Source: Klebsiella electrica (GTDB taxonomy: Bacteria > Pseudomonadota > Gammaproteobacteria > Enterobacterales > Enterobacteriaceae). From it: a DNA stretch of 64,000 bases. How positions within the stretch are numbered: the stretch's first letter is position 1; each line of letters opens with the position of its first letter. The position numbers and the translations under genes are program-made. Under the pieces are notes generated by a model. It saw nothing but the letters and a program-made list of their open reading frames with translations, was not told the DNA's origin and did no database searches. Below, one piece after another: positions 18,337 to 27,866 of this stretch. Where the stretch lies: NCBI RefSeq assembly GCF_006711645.1, contig NZ_CP041247.1, positions 2,418,001 to 2,482,000 of the forward strand. Reading direction: 5' to 3'.

Positions 18337-20493
18337 ATGGTTAATTTGCCTGGCTGGCGCAATCTTCCCTCGGCCAAAACGCTTTCGGTTATGATCTTCC
18401 TCGCCGGTATCGGGCTTATTGTTTCTGTTATTTCTTTAATCTATCTTTCCCAGCATCTGATTAGCATTAAAACAAATGAAATTGACCGACATCGCTCCGT
18501 TCTTTCCGTGGATGGCGCGGTGCAAACATCGGTCAACCGCGTCCTTTCGCTGGTACTGGATAACTCGATATGGGACGAGGCGGTGAAACAAACCTATGCC
18601 CCGATGCTGAATACCGGCTGGCTGTATGACTCCTGGGGCTCGGGCTTCAAAATCAACAATCTTTACGACGGCACCTTTGTGCTCGATCAGCATTATCGCG
18701 TGCTGTGGGGATCGTTTCGCAGCCAGTCCTTTAATGAAACCGACACCCGCTTTTTTGGCAGCGGTTTGCAATCGCTTATCGCCCGGAACGCTGAAGCATT
18801 GCGCAGCGGCAAAGGCGCCTACGCCGGTATTACCCGTACTCGTGAAGGCATTGCTTTTATCGGGATCGGGCTGATTCGCCCGACGCTGGGGCGCTTACAG
18901 GTGCATGATGATACCCGTCGCTACCTGGTGGTGACCCGGCATATCAATGCCGGGATGCTGCAAACGCTGGGGAATACCTTTCAGATTAACGGCCTGCATG
19001 AGACGCAGGGCAGCAGCGAATATAGCATTCCGCTGCGCACCCATGCCGGAGAGATCATCGGCTATCTCAGCTGGCAGCCGCGTCTGCCCGGTGCGGAAGC
19101 GGCGCACGCGGCGTCGAACAGTATCCGGCTTATCGCCATAGTGGCCGCCAGCCTGATCCTGCTGTTTATCCTCTTCAGCTGTCTCGGGCTGTACAAACTG
19201 TCGTGTGGCGAGAAGCTGGCGCGCAATATCGCGCTGACTGACTGGCTTAGCCAGTTGCCCAACCGGCGGGCGCTGATCGGCCGACTGAATCAGCAGTGCG
19301 AAGAGCCGCAGCAGGTGACCCAGTGCGTGGTGTTTATTGACCTCGACGGGTTTAAGGATGTCAACGATAACTACGGGCATGACGTTGGCGACGCGCTGAT
19401 TGCTCATATTGCCCGCGCGCTACAGGAGCGGGTCCCGGGCGACGGCCTGCTGGCCCGTATGGGCGGCGATGAATTTGCCATGACCATCAGCGGAGAGCTG
19501 GCGGTGGATCAGGCATCGGCTTTTGCGTGGGCGGTACTGGAGATGCTGAAATCGCCGGTGAAGCTCAATGAGCGCAAAATTTACATCAGCGCCAGTATCG
19601 GCATTGCCAGCGGTTCTCCCGCGTCCTGTTCGAGCACCGAGTTGTTTCGCCGGGCCGATATTGCGATGTATCACTCGAAAAAATCGGGGAAAGGGCGCAC
19701 CTCCTGGTATGACGAAACCCTTAACGATACCCGGCAGTACCAGCTGAATATCGAAAACGGCATTCGCCAGGGGCTGGAAAACGATGAGTTTGATGTCTGG
19801 TACCAGCCGATTGTGAACGCCGATACCCTGGAGATGGAGGGCGTCGAGGCGCTGCTGCGCTGGCCGCGCCGACCGGAAGGGCCGCTGCCGCCGGATGTCT
19901 TTATCGGCATTGCGGAAAGCAGCGGTCTGATTTATGCGCTGGGGCAGTTTGCGCTCTACCGGGCCTGCTGCGATCTCCAGCCCATCGGGGAATTGATGCT
20001 GTCGGTGAATATCTCGCCCGCACAGTTTCGTGACCCGGAGTTTGAAACGCGCGTCGTTCAGGTGCTCGCCCGCTGCCATTTTCCGGCTCGCCGGTTGCAA
20101 ATTGAGGTGACCGAGAGCTATGTGATGGAAAACCCCGCTCGCGCCCTTGCGGCGATTGAAAATTTGAAAGCGCTGGGGGCGGCGGTTGCGCTGGATGATT
20201 TTGGCACTGGCTATTCCAGTATCGGCTATCTGCGCAGTTTTCGTTTCGATACGCTTAAGATTGATAAATCGCTGGCCGGGCTGGTGGATGTGGATGCCCA
20301 GGCCGCTGAACTGGTTCGCGGGACCGTACGCATCGCCAGCGCGCTGGGCATGACGGTGGTGGCCGAAGGGGTCGAGAATCAGCAGCAGCTGGCGCTGCTG
20401 CGACGGGCGGGATGCGATCGGTTGCAGGGTTTTTACTTCAGCGAACCGATGCCGATTAGCTCATTGTTACTGCTGCGCCAGCAGCAAGGCTGA
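18337..20493 (+). CDS. CHASE4-GGDEF-EAL membrane protein (c-di-GMP turnover)
   Basis: 718 residues. TM1 about 16-38, then a periplasmic CHASE4 sensor domain (VDGAVQTSVNRVLSLVLDNS, WDEAV, WGSGF, LDQHYRVLWG), TM2 about 264-289, a GGDEF domain with the intact motif GGDEF at 376-380, and an EAL domain with EALLRW at 504 and DDFGTGYSS at 620. Both active-site signatures are intact, so it may synthesise or degrade c-di-GMP in response to a periplasmic signal; direction of activity cannot be told from sequence. The allosteric RxxD inhibition motif before GGDEF is not intact (VPGD). It is inserted between mdtI and ydgD, which adjoin in E. coli. Confidence 0.9.
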   Translation: MVNLPGWRNLPSAKTLSVMIFLAGIGLIVSVISLIYLSQHLISIKTNEIDRHRSVLSVDGAVQTSVNRVLSLVLDNSIWDEAVKQTYAPMLNTGWLYDSWGSGFKINNLYDGTFVLDQHYRVLWGSFRSQSFNETDTRFFGSGLQSLIARNAEALRSGKGAYAGITRTREGIAFIGIGLIRPTLGRLQVHDDTRRYLVVTRHINAGMLQTLGNTFQINGLHETQGSSEYSIPLRTHAGEIIGYLSWQPRLPGAEAAHAASNSIRLIAIVAASLILLFILFSCLGLYKLSCGEKLARNIALTDWLSQLPNRRALIGRLNQQCEEPQQVTQCVVFIDLDGFKDVNDNYGHDVGDALIAHIARALQERVPGDGLLARMGGDEFAMTISGELAVDQASAFAWAVLEMLKSPVKLNERKIYISASIGIASGSPASCSSTELFRRADIAMYHSKKSGKGRTSWYDETLNDTRQYQLNIENGIRQGLENDEFDVWYQPIVNADTLEMEGVEALLRWPRRPEGPLPPDVFIGIAESSGLIYALGQFALYRACCDLQPIGELMLSVNISPAQFRDPEFETRVVQVLARCHFPARRLQIEVTESYVMENPARALAAIENLKALGAAVALDDFGTGYSSIGYLRSFRFDTLKIDKSLAGLVDVDAQAAELVRGTVRIASALGMTVVAEGVENQQQLALLRRAGCDRLQGFYFSEPMPISSLLLLRQQQG

Positions 20494-20497
20494 CCGT

Positions 20498-21307
20498 TTA
20501 CTCGTTGGCCAGCGCTTCCAGCTTGTCACGAAAACCGGTCACCGAGATAGCCCGGTTATCCGCCCGCCAGCGATCTTTCGGGCCGGGAGCCGAACTCTGA
20601 ACGGCAATGACCTGCCAGCCGGTATCGGTTTTTAACAGCAGCGGCGAACCGCTATCGCCGGGCAGCGTGTCGCACTGGTGCGACAGTACCGTGTTTTGCG
20701 CCCAGCCGGTCACAATACAGTCCTGATGGCTGTACAAATTATCCAGATGATCTTCCGGGTAGCCGGACTGAGTAACTTTTCTCTCAGACACCTTCAGCGC
20801 GGCGGTGAGAGCGGCTTTATCGCCGCTAAACAGCGGGATCGGCGTGATGCCGCCCGGCGCGTAGCGTAAAACGATCAAGCCAAAGTCCCAGGGCGCGGCG
20901 GCCGAGGGGACAATCCAGCCATCGCCATCGGCTTTGAGCCGTTTACCCAGCGACGGATCGACGCGACCTTCAATGCCGTGAATCTCATACACCCAGCCGC
21001 CCTTGCGGGAAATAAAGCGCAGCGCAACGGGTTTATCCGGCTTACCTTTTGGCGGCGTCAGCAGACAGTGACCGGCGGTCAGCGCCAGATGCGGTGAAAT
21101 GAGGGTGGCGGTACACAGATTGCCACTGGCCGTTTCTAACTGACCAATGGCATCCCAGGGTTCCTCAGCCGGATTGTTGACCGGTTTGCGATCGTCATGA
21201 CCGAAAAAAAGCGTCTTGATATCTTTCGCACTCATGCTGTCATCATCAGCGTGAGCAAACGGGGACAACAAACAAGAACACAGCAATAACAGTACGTCTT
21301 TACGCAT
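20498..21307 (-). CDS. ydgD: Secreted trypsin-like serine peptidase YdgD
   Basis: 269 residues with a cleavable signal peptide ([20 protein letters not shown] then DDD). The S1 catalytic triad is visible: His in [10 protein letters not shown], Asp in [11 protein letters not shown], Ser in [11 protein letters not shown]. This is the E. coli YdgD family of uncharacterised periplasmic proteases, and the position next to mdtJI agrees. The stop lies 4 bp from the convergent c-di-GMP gene. Confidence 0.9.
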   Translation of the reverse strand: MRKDVLLLLCSCLLSPFAHADDDSMSAKDIKTLFFGHDDRKPVNNPAEEPWDAIGQLETASGNLCTATLISPHLALTAGHCLLTPPKGKPDKPVALRFISRKGGWVYEIHGIEGRVDPSLGKRLKADGDGWIVPSAAAPWDFGLIVLRYAPGGITPIPLFSGDKAALTAALKVSERKVTQSGYPEDHLDNLYSHQDCIVTGWAQNTVLSHQCDTLPGDSGSPLLLKTDTGWQVIAVQSSAPGPKDRWRADNRAISVTGFRDKLEALANE

Positions 21308-21421
21308 ATCACTCTCTGGGGAGAAATTATGTTTCTACATTGCATCCTTTCGCGTGCTTCACGCGGATGAAGCCGCCGGGATGATTTTGTGTATATTGAC
21401 AGTAGCAGGAGATTTAAGTTT

Positions 21422-21520
21422 ATGAAAGTTAAGAGTAATTTTAATCAAGGCCAACGGCGAACAAAATTAGCTCCAGACGGCTCTTTTTTGCGGAAGAATG
21501 AAGATAACTCAACCGGTTAG
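21422..21520 (+). CDS. Possible small basic protein (32 aa)
   Basis: ATG with AGGAGAT about nine bases upstream, coding 32 residues rich in Lys, Arg, Asn and Gln with no hydrophobic stretch (starts MKVKSNFNQGQRR). I do not recognise it. The good ribosome site in an otherwise empty 540-bp gap is the only argument; it could be chance. Confidence 0.3.
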   Translation: MKVKSNFNQGQRRTKLAPDGSFLRKNEDNSTG

Positions 21521-21847
21521 CGCGTCTCTCTCCGTGGCGTTATTTCCGCAGAAACCGCAGCGGGAAGCAACATAAATCGGGTTACGGAAAGTACCAAACC
21601 AGACGAAAATTAAGCAAGCGGGTCGCGCAAAGGGATCGGGAGTTTATTGCGCGGCCCGCGACGAAGGGCAGTAAAAACAGACATTTCTTCAGTTGAACAT
21701 GCACTTCTTTACAGCATACTCAGTTGCTTTCAATGTGAAACATTTTCTCACCGCAAATATTGTTATTCCTCGCCTCCGTTGAGCAAACAGAGATGTTATC
21801 CCGGCGATGATATCAACTAATTCTTATTTCCGGTTTCGGGAGGATGT

Positions 21848-21952
21848 ATGTCTAAAAAAGGTATTCGCGCGTTAGTTTATGTTTCTCTCGCGTCGGTTTT
21901 TATCTGGGGCGCAGCGGGATATCTGGTCGTGCAGGCTGTTCATGTCATGTAA
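21848..21952 (+). CDS. Small single-pass membrane protein (34 aa)
   Basis: ATG preceded by GGGAGGAT. The 34 residues start MSKKGIRALVYVSLASVF and continue as one hydrophobic helix, with positive charges at the N-terminus (inside). This is the usual shape of enterobacterial small membrane proteins. No named homologue comes to mind. It ends 16 bp before the convergent LysR gene; a GC-rich inverted repeat (21954-21964 with 21983-21993) spans the junction. Confidence 0.6.
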   Translation: MSKKGIRALVYVSLASVFIWGAAGYLVVQAVHVM

Positions 21953-21968
21953 CCCGTCGGGGCCGACG

Positions 21969-22886
21969 TCACTCTGGCGCCTGGCCCCGACGGCTTAGTC
22001 CGTCCGGGAACGGCGCCGGGATATGCGCAAGTAAAAATTGATACAGCAGATCGACAGGCTGCGGATTGAGCGTGTGCTTTGGCCACACCAGATAATAGCC
22101 CTCGCCGGTTGCAACGGCTTGCGCAAACGGCAGCGCCAGCAGGCCGCTGCGAATGGCTTCCAGACTCAAAAAAAGATCGCCCACCGAGACGCCGTGCCCG
22201 CTCATGGCCGCCATGGTACCTTGTTCCAGACTATCAAAGACGATTCCCTGATTTATCCCGGTCTGCGCTGGCGTGTCGGCATGCTGTAGCCAGCGTCGCC
22301 AGTCGCGGCGATCGGTCGTTGGATGAATCAGCGGGCAGGATGATAAATCCTGGCGAGCGGCCTCGACCATCGCCGGGGCACAGACCGGAACCAGCCATTC
22401 GGCAAATAACAGCCCGTGGCAGGTCTCTTCGCCGAAATGACCATCGCCAAGCAAAATCGCGCAATCGTAAGGTTCGCGGGTGAAGTCGACGCTGTCTCTG
22501 TCCATCCACACGCTGCTCATCTCGATAACCGGCCGCGGATGCTGCTGGCGAAAGCGCTGCAACACATCCAGCAGCCAGCGCATGGTCAACGTCGACGGCG
22601 ATTTCAGCCGCAGTTTGCCCGCCTGATGTCGCAAGGTCTGGCAGGCTCTGTCGATGGCGGCGAAGTTTTCCGCCAGCGCGCTGGCGAGCTGCCTTCCTGC
22701 GTCGGTGAGCGTCACTTTTGGCCCCTGACGGGTAAACAACTGGCAGTCGAACCAGGCCTCGAGCGTGCTGATATGACGGCTGACCGCCCCGGGAGTCACG
22801 TGCAGCGCCGCGGCGGCCGTGCTAAAGGAGCCAAGGCGGGCGGCGGTTTCAAAAGCGCGGAGGGCGTACAGCGGCGGCATCGACAT
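21969..22886 (-). CDS. LysR-type regulator (GcvA-like)
   Basis: 305 residues from ATG 22886. N-terminal HTH (PPLYALRAFETAARLGSFST, then AAALHVTPGAVSRHI) and a type-2 periplasmic-binding effector domain; PP-L-ALRAFE is the start typical of the GcvA group. The frame is open to 23006, but the extra 40 residues run into the divergent gene and are not LysR-like. No strong Shine-Dalgarno marks the start. It is divergent from a LysE-type exporter gene with a ~120-bp gap, which suggests it controls that gene, as ArgP controls ArgO. Confidence 0.85.
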   Translation of the reverse strand: MSMPPLYALRAFETAARLGSFSTAAAALHVTPGAVSRHISTLEAWFDCQLFTRQGPKVTLTDAGRQLASALAENFAAIDRACQTLRHQAGKLRLKSPSTLTMRWLLDVLQRFRQQHPRPVIEMSSVWMDRDSVDFTREPYDCAILLGDGHFGEETCHGLLFAEWLVPVCAPAMVEAARQDLSSCPLIHPTTDRRDWRRWLQHADTPAQTGINQGIVFDSLEQGTMAAMSGHGVSVGDLFLSLEAIRSGLLALPFAQAVATGEGYYLVWPKHTLNPQPVDLLYQFLLAHIPAPFPDGLSRRGQAPE

Positions 22887-23004
22887 ATCGGTTAGTTTTC
22901 TATGTTGAGTAAAACTCACATTCAAACTCAGCCTTTGTCGTTTTTCAATCCTGAAATCTAAGTAGAAAATGCGCTGACCTGAAAAAAGAGAGTGAGTCAG
23001 TATC

Positions 23005-23613
23005 ATGAACTATGCATTGATGGCGGGATACAGCATGACGGTGCTGGCGCTGATTGCGACACCGGGCCCGGTCGTGCTACTGGTGACCGGTTGCGCCGCC
23101 AGAGACGGGGCTTCATTGGCACTGCGTACGATGATAGGCAGCAATCTCGCGTCGCTGGTGCTGATGGCCGTTGCGGCAGCTATGTTGAGCGGCGCCGTGG
23201 CGATCCATCCCGATGTTCTGCTGCTGTTGGCGGCGCTGGGGTCCATCTATATTACGTGGCTTGCCCTGAGTATGTTGCGCGCACCGCACATAACGCCTGG
23301 CGCGGTGACCGCGCGAGGCGGCGTGTTGTCGGGGTTTGCCACTGCCCTGAGTAATCCCAAGGACATTCTGTTCTTTGTCGCGTTTTTCCCGCAGTTTATC
23401 CAGATAACCAGCGATGTCGGCCTGAGCCTTGGTCTGTTGAGCATTATCTGGGTGGTTATCGATCTTGCCGTGCTGTCGTTCTATATTCTCGCTATTCGTC
23501 GCTGGCTGGCCCCGACGTATACCTCTCGCTTAACGACAATTGCCGCCTGGTTTTTGCTGATCCTTGGGCTGTATGGCGTGGGATATCATTTCTGGCTGCT
23601 GGCAATCCGTTAG
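23005..23613 (+). CDS. LysE/RhtB family amino acid exporter
   Basis: 202 residues, five or six membrane helices. Family motifs: ATPGPVVLLV near residue 20 and LSNPKDILFFVAFFPQF around 115. Such proteins export amino acids or analogues; the substrate cannot be told. GAGAG-type ribosome site upstream. Partnered with the divergent LysR gene. Confidence 0.88.
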   Translation: MNYALMAGYSMTVLALIATPGPVVLLVTGCAARDGASLALRTMIGSNLASLVLMAVAAAMLSGAVAIHPDVLLLLAALGSIYITWLALSMLRAPHITPGAVTARGGVLSGFATALSNPKDILFFVAFFPQFIQITSDVGLSLGLLSIIWVVIDLAVLSFYILAIRRWLAPTYTSRLTTIAAWFLLILGLYGVGYHFWLLAIR

Positions 23614-23803
23614 CCTTGCCCGCAGGAGGGGCAGCGGCCTGATTGGGGACCTGGAGCTCAAAACCAGCGCGTTGACGCGGTATTCACCGCGCAATCCAGG
23701 CAGTACGACAAGAGAGAACAATGTGGACGGCGGCGGGCGACGGCAACATGGGGAGACGCCGGGCCAGAGAGTCGCTGCGGGGAGTGATAAAGCGCCGCCC
23801 TGT

Positions 23804-23887
23804 TCAGTAGAGGAAAAAGCGGGTAGCAATCACCGCGCAGAGAATTAACAGGATCAGGATGAGCTCAAAACGATAGCGCCGCAGCAT
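23804..23887 (-). CDS. ydgU: Small membrane protein YdgU
   Basis: 27 residues: MLRRYRFELILILLILCAV followed by IATRFFLY. This matches the E. coli small membrane protein YdgU (RYRFELILI core), located next to asr there as well. The start has GGAGG seven bases upstream. It lies just downstream of the asr terminator on the same strand and may be made from read-through transcripts. Confidence 0.85.
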   Translation of the reverse strand: MLRRYRFELILILLILCAVIATRFFLY

Positions 23888-23900
23888 AAGTGCCCTCCAG

Positions 23901-23925
23901 AAAAAAACGGCGCTGAAACAGCGCC
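23901..23925 (-). terminator. Rho-independent terminator of asr
   Basis: Minus strand: GGCGCTG, 3-nt loop, CAGCGCC, then seven T. It lies between the asr stop and the ydgU ribosome site. Confidence 0.9.
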
Positions 23926-23956
23926 GGTTTATGATTAACCTGACTGACCGGAAATA

Positions 23957-24430
23957 TTAAGCAGCCGGTTGTGCAGCAGGTTTAGCGGCGTGGTGTTTAG
24001 CAGCTTTGTGGTGTTTTTTCGCAGCCTGAGCTTTCTGTGCTACTGGTTTAGCAGCAGCTTTGTGATGTTTTTTCGCAGCCTGGGCTTTCTGAGCTACTGG
24101 TTTAGTTGCAGCTTTGTGATGTTTTTTCGCAGCCTGAGCTTTCTGCGCTACTGGTTTAGCAGCAGCTTTGTGGTGTTTTTTCGCAGCCTGTGCTTTCTGC
24201 TCAGCGGCTGGTTTAGCAGCGGCTTTGTGGTGTTTTTTCGCAGCCTGTGCTTTCTGCTCAGCGGCCGGTTTAGCAGCGGTTTTGTGCTCTTTCTTATGAT
24301 GCACGGTTTTGGCAGTGGTGCTGTGAGTTGCAGCAGCCGGAGCCTGAGTGGTGCTTACTGCGTCAGCAGCGAAAGCAGCAGAAGACAGACCCATAGCAGC
24401 GGCAACGACCAGAGCTAATACTTTTTTCAT
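23957..24430 (-). CDS. asr: Acid shock protein Asr
   Basis: 157 residues: signal peptide [21 protein letters not shown], then a low-complexity Ala/Lys/His/Gln body built from five tandem repeats around [15 protein letters not shown] with alternating AAEQ or VAQ linkers. Asr is a periplasmic, very basic, intrinsically disordered protein strongly induced by low pH and phosphate-related signals; it is longer here than in E. coli (about 100 residues) because of repeat number. The DNA repeats make copy-number variation between strains likely. An RstA box lies upstream. Confidence 0.95.
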   Translation of the reverse strand: MKKVLALVVAAAMGLSSAAFAADAVSTTQAPAAATHSTTAKTVHHKKEHKTAAKPAAEQKAQAAKKHHKAAAKPAAEQKAQAAKKHHKAAAKPVAQKAQAAKKHHKAATKPVAQKAQAAKKHHKAAAKPVAQKAQAAKKHHKAAKHHAAKPAAQPAA

Positions 24431-24534
24431 TCTGATATCCTCGAAATTGTTTTTTCAGTGAACCCCACTGCGGGGCCGTTGAAAGAACTATATGCCTGTC
24501 TTTGCTGGCTTTCCGTGAGTGTTTGGTATCGGCA

Positions 24535-24548
24535 TGTAACGATATGTA
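24535..24548 (-). promoter_or_regulatory. RstA box in the asr promoter
   Basis: The minus strand reads TACATATCGTTACA, a perfect match to the published RstA consensus TACATNTNGTTACA known from the E. coli asr promoter. It lies about 105 bp upstream of the asr start codon. Confidence 0.85.
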
Positions 24549-24612
24549 CAACCGCTACTGAGACGAGGATAGTGCGCTGAGCGCCGGGAGAACCCCGGCG
24601 CGACGGGCGGGC

Positions 24613-26100
24613 TTACAGGTAGCGTGCGGTGAGATGCTGGCGGAAATAATCGCTGTTCAGATCTTCCCCGGTGGCGTTGATAATCAGCTGTGAGGTGCTG
24701 AACCGACTGCCGTGCTGCCAGATGTTCTGCTGTAGCCAGGCAAACAGCGCCGAGAAATCGCCGTTGGCGATGTTGGCCTCCAGCTGCGGCAACGCGCGCT
24801 TCGCGGCGGCCATCAGCTGCGCGGCGTACATGGCGCCGAGGGTATAAGAAGGGAAGTAGCCAAATCCGCCATCGGTCCAGTGAATGTCCTGCATACAGCC
24901 GTTACGATAATTACCGGTGGTGGAAAGGCCCAGCCAGCTGCGCATTTTCTCATCCCACAGCGCGGGAATATCGTCCACCTCAATGTCGCCATCGATCAGC
25001 GCCCGTTCAATCTCGTAGCGCAGGATAACATGCGCCGGATAGCTGACCTCGTCAGCATCCACGCGGATATAACCCGGCTTGACGCGCTGGTTCCAGGCAA
25101 TGAAATTTTCAGTGCTGAAGGCCGGCTGTTCGCCAAAACGCTGACGCACGGCAGGCAGCAGGCGTTTCAGGAAGGCATCGCTGCGCCCGAGCTGCATTTC
25201 GAAGAACAGACTTTGCGATTCGTGAATTGCCGTTGAGCGGGCCAGCGCCACCGGCTGATCGAGCCATTTACGCGGAAGGTTCTGCTCATAGCGCGCATGG
25301 CCGGTTTCGTGAATCACGCCGAACAGGGCGCTGAGCAGGTCCTCTTCGTTATAGCGGGTGGTGATGCGCACATCCTGCGGCACGCCGCCGCAGAACGGAT
25401 GGGCGCTGATATCCAGACGTCCGCCATCGAAATCAAAGCCCAAAATGCGCATCGCTTCCAGCCCCAGTTCACGCTGTTCAGCGATCGGGAACGGGCCCTG
25501 CGGGGCAACCGGCGGGCGCAGGGACTGTTTTTCGACGACGCTGGCCAGCAGGGTCGGCAGCCAGGATTTGAGATCGGCAAACAAAACGTCAAGCCGCGCG
25601 CTGGTCATATCCGGTTCAAAAATATCCAGCAGGGCGTCGTAGCGGGAGCCGCCTTTCGCCCCGGCGCGAATCGCCGCTTCTTCACGACTCAGCTTGACCA
25701 CCTCACGCAGGTTTTCGGCGAAACCTTCCCAGTCGTTCGCCGGACGCTGGCTGCGCCAGGCATGTTCGCAGCGGCTGCCCGCCAGTGATTTGGCCTCAAC
25801 CAGACTTTCCGGCAGTAGTGCCGCCTGTTCGTACTGGCGGGTCATTTCGCGCAGATTAGCCTGTTCGACGTCATTCAGGTTTTCCTGGCATGCGTTGCGC
25901 AGCGCCTCAGCCACGCTTTTATCCGTCAGGATTTGATGTTGCAGCACGCCCAGTTCCGCCAGAGCCTCTCCTCGCGCGGCGCTGCCGCCTGGCGGCATCA
26001 TGGCGAACATATCCCAGCCGGCGATAGCGCCGAGATGCGAGAAGCGAGAGAGACGCTGGAAAGTGCGGGTAAGCTGCTGATAGTTTTTGTTTTCAGTCAT
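24613..26100 (-). CDS. Carboxypeptidase M32 (Taq-type metallocarboxypeptidase)
   Basis: 495 residues, the usual length of the M32 family. The zinc motif HETGH is in FGVIHETGHARYEQNLP, with the third ligand region at STAIHESQSLFFE, and the family stretch GYIRVDADEVSYPAHVILRYE is present. It removes C-terminal residues from peptides in the cytoplasm. This gene is absent between asr and ynfM in E. coli K-12 and is a Klebsiella-type addition. Confidence 0.92.
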   Translation of the reverse strand: MTENKNYQQLTRTFQRLSRFSHLGAIAGWDMFAMMPPGGSAARGEALAELGVLQHQILTDKSVAEALRNACQENLNDVEQANLREMTRQYEQAALLPESLVEAKSLAGSRCEHAWRSQRPANDWEGFAENLREVVKLSREEAAIRAGAKGGSRYDALLDIFEPDMTSARLDVLFADLKSWLPTLLASVVEKQSLRPPVAPQGPFPIAEQRELGLEAMRILGFDFDGGRLDISAHPFCGGVPQDVRITTRYNEEDLLSALFGVIHETGHARYEQNLPRKWLDQPVALARSTAIHESQSLFFEMQLGRSDAFLKRLLPAVRQRFGEQPAFSTENFIAWNQRVKPGYIRVDADEVSYPAHVILRYEIERALIDGDIEVDDIPALWDEKMRSWLGLSTTGNYRNGCMQDIHWTDGGFGYFPSYTLGAMYAAQLMAAAKRALPQLEANIANGDFSALFAWLQQNIWQHGSRFSTSQLIINATGEDLNSDYFRQHLTARYL

Positions 26101-26368
26101 ATTTAGTTTGGCCTGTTGCGAGTGAACGAAAGGCGTTGCCCGTTGACCTCTACACTATCCTGATCCGCACTAATCTTCCATACGAGACGTAAGGCGCGGC
26201 CATGCCGCTGGGCCCGGTGCACGCGGGGGGCGTGACGGACGATTGCGCCCGTTTTTCCGTCCGGGCGCAGGCAGGATCGAAATATTGTCATATTGCTGTG
26301 GTCAGAATAGCGGATTCTTTTTGAACAGCGGCTAAACTTATGCGAGCGCAGGCCGTAGTCAGGGAGTT

Positions 26369-26464
26369 ATGATGAATCCGTTCACTATGCTGTTTATTGC
26401 ACTGCTGTCTATTGATGCCGTCAGAGAGCTATTGGGTGCTTCGTCGGTACTGGGCATGTGGTGA
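26369..26464 (+). CDS. Small hydrophobic protein (31 aa)
   Basis: Starts with two ATG codons; GGGAG lies upstream. The sequence begins MMNPFTMLFIALLSIDAV and ends in SSVLGMW: one hydrophobic helix with a charged break (Asp, Arg, Glu) in the middle. Not recognised. A strong inverted repeat follows its stop within 4 bp, which supports expression. Confidence 0.5.
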   Translation: MMNPFTMLFIALLSIDAVRELLGASSVLGMW

Positions 26465-26467
26465 AAG

Positions 26468-26489
26468 ACGTGGCCGATGAAGGCCACGT
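26468..26489. terminator. Inverted repeat between a small ORF and ynfM
   Basis: Perfect 8-bp stem ACGTGGCC/GGCCACGT with a 6-nt loop between two converging genes. There is no T-run on either side, so it is a weak or bidirectional terminator at best. Confidence 0.5.
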
Positions 26490-26498
26490 GCAGAGAGA

Positions 26499-27749
26499 TT
26501 ATTGCAGACGTTTGTGCAGGCAAACGCCAGTCAGCAGTGCTGCCATTAGCATCAGCGCGATAAAGCTGCCCACGCCGTTCCAGCCATAGTTATGCCAGAA
26601 TACCCCGCCTAATGTCCCCGCAATACTGGAACCGAGATAGTAGCTGAACAGGTACAGCGACGAGGCCTGGCCGCGGGCGCGGCGCGCACGAGGACCAATC
26701 CAGCTGCTGGCGACCGAGTGGGCGGCAAAGAAACCGGCGGAGAACAGTAGCATGCCCGCAAATATCAGCCACAGCGATGAGAGCAGGGTCAGCATCAGCC
26801 CGGCCAGCATCACGGCGATAAAGGCGAGCATCACCGGGCCGCGGCCATAGCGCGCGGTCATCGCTCCGGCCTTTGGTGAACTCCAGGTCCCGGTCAGATA
26901 AGCGACGGAGAGCAGGCCAACCACCGCCTGGCTCAGCGACCAGGGCGACATCATCAGACGATAGCCGATGTAGTTGAACAGGGTGACAAACGAGCCCATC
27001 AGCAGGAACCCTTCGAGGAACAGCAGCGGCAGCCCGCGATCGCGCCAGTGCAGGCGCAGGTTAATCAGCAGGGTTTTAGGACGCAGTGAACTCGGGCGGA
27101 AGTGCCGCGACTCCGGGAGGATTCGCCAGAACATAATCGCCGAGGCCAGCGCAAAGCAGCTGATCACCGCCAGCGCCACGCGCCAGCCGAAAAAGTCGGT
27201 GAAAACCCCGGTCAGCAGACGACCGCTCATTCCGCCAATCGAGTTGCCGCTGATATACAGCCCCATGGAAAAGGCGACGACGCTGGGGTGGATCTCCTCA
27301 CTCAGATAGGTCATACCGACCGCCGCCACGCCGCTTAACGACAGGCCAATCAGCGCCCGCATAATCAAAATGCCGTGCCAGCTCGACATCATCGTAGACA
27401 GTAAAGAACAGCATGAGGCCAGCACCAGCGCGGTCACCATCACCTGTTTACGGCCGATAGCATCCGAAAGCGGGCCGGTAAACAGCAGGCCAACGGCGAG
27501 CATCGCGGTGGAAATCGACAGCGAAACGCTGCTGCTGGCGGGAGTCACGCCAAATTCGGCCGAGAGCACCGGCAGAATCGGCTGGACGCAGTAGAGCAGG
27601 GCGAAGGTGGCCAGACCGGCGGAGAAGAGGGCGAGAGTGACCCGCATAAACTGAGGGGTACCGCGTTTAATAAACTGATTTGGCTGGGATATAACATTGT
27701 CGCTGACCTCGCTTGCCGGCACGGTGTCAACGGTAGTTGTACGACTCAC
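26499..27749 (-). CDS. ynfM: MFS transporter YnfM
   Basis: 416 residues, 12 membrane helices of the major facilitator superfamily. The motif-A region GPLSDAIGRKQVMV follows helix 2. It matches E. coli YnfM (arabinose/drug efflux-like) and keeps the divergent arrangement with the LysR gene ynfL. Substrate unknown. Confidence 0.92.
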   Translation of the reverse strand: MSRTTTVDTVPASEVSDNVISQPNQFIKRGTPQFMRVTLALFSAGLATFALLYCVQPILPVLSAEFGVTPASSSVSLSISTAMLAVGLLFTGPLSDAIGRKQVMVTALVLASCCSLLSTMMSSWHGILIMRALIGLSLSGVAAVGMTYLSEEIHPSVVAFSMGLYISGNSIGGMSGRLLTGVFTDFFGWRVALAVISCFALASAIMFWRILPESRHFRPSSLRPKTLLINLRLHWRDRGLPLLFLEGFLLMGSFVTLFNYIGYRLMMSPWSLSQAVVGLLSVAYLTGTWSSPKAGAMTARYGRGPVMLAFIAVMLAGLMLTLLSSLWLIFAGMLLFSAGFFAAHSVASSWIGPRARRARGQASSLYLFSYYLGSSIAGTLGGVFWHNYGWNGVGSFIALMLMAALLTGVCLHKRLQ

Positions 27750-27866
27750 GGAACAATCCTTGCTGAGAACACAGAGTTAGGGAACATCACAGATCACATT
27801 TTAAGGGTATGAAAATGTAAATATTCTGTCTAATATATTAATAATCTCAAATAAGACGTTTTAAAT

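Noticed and set aside
21954..21993. GC-rich inverted repeat at the LysR stop as a terminator
   Set aside because: Lies partly in the LysR coding end and has no T-run; mentioned only with the neighbouring small gene.
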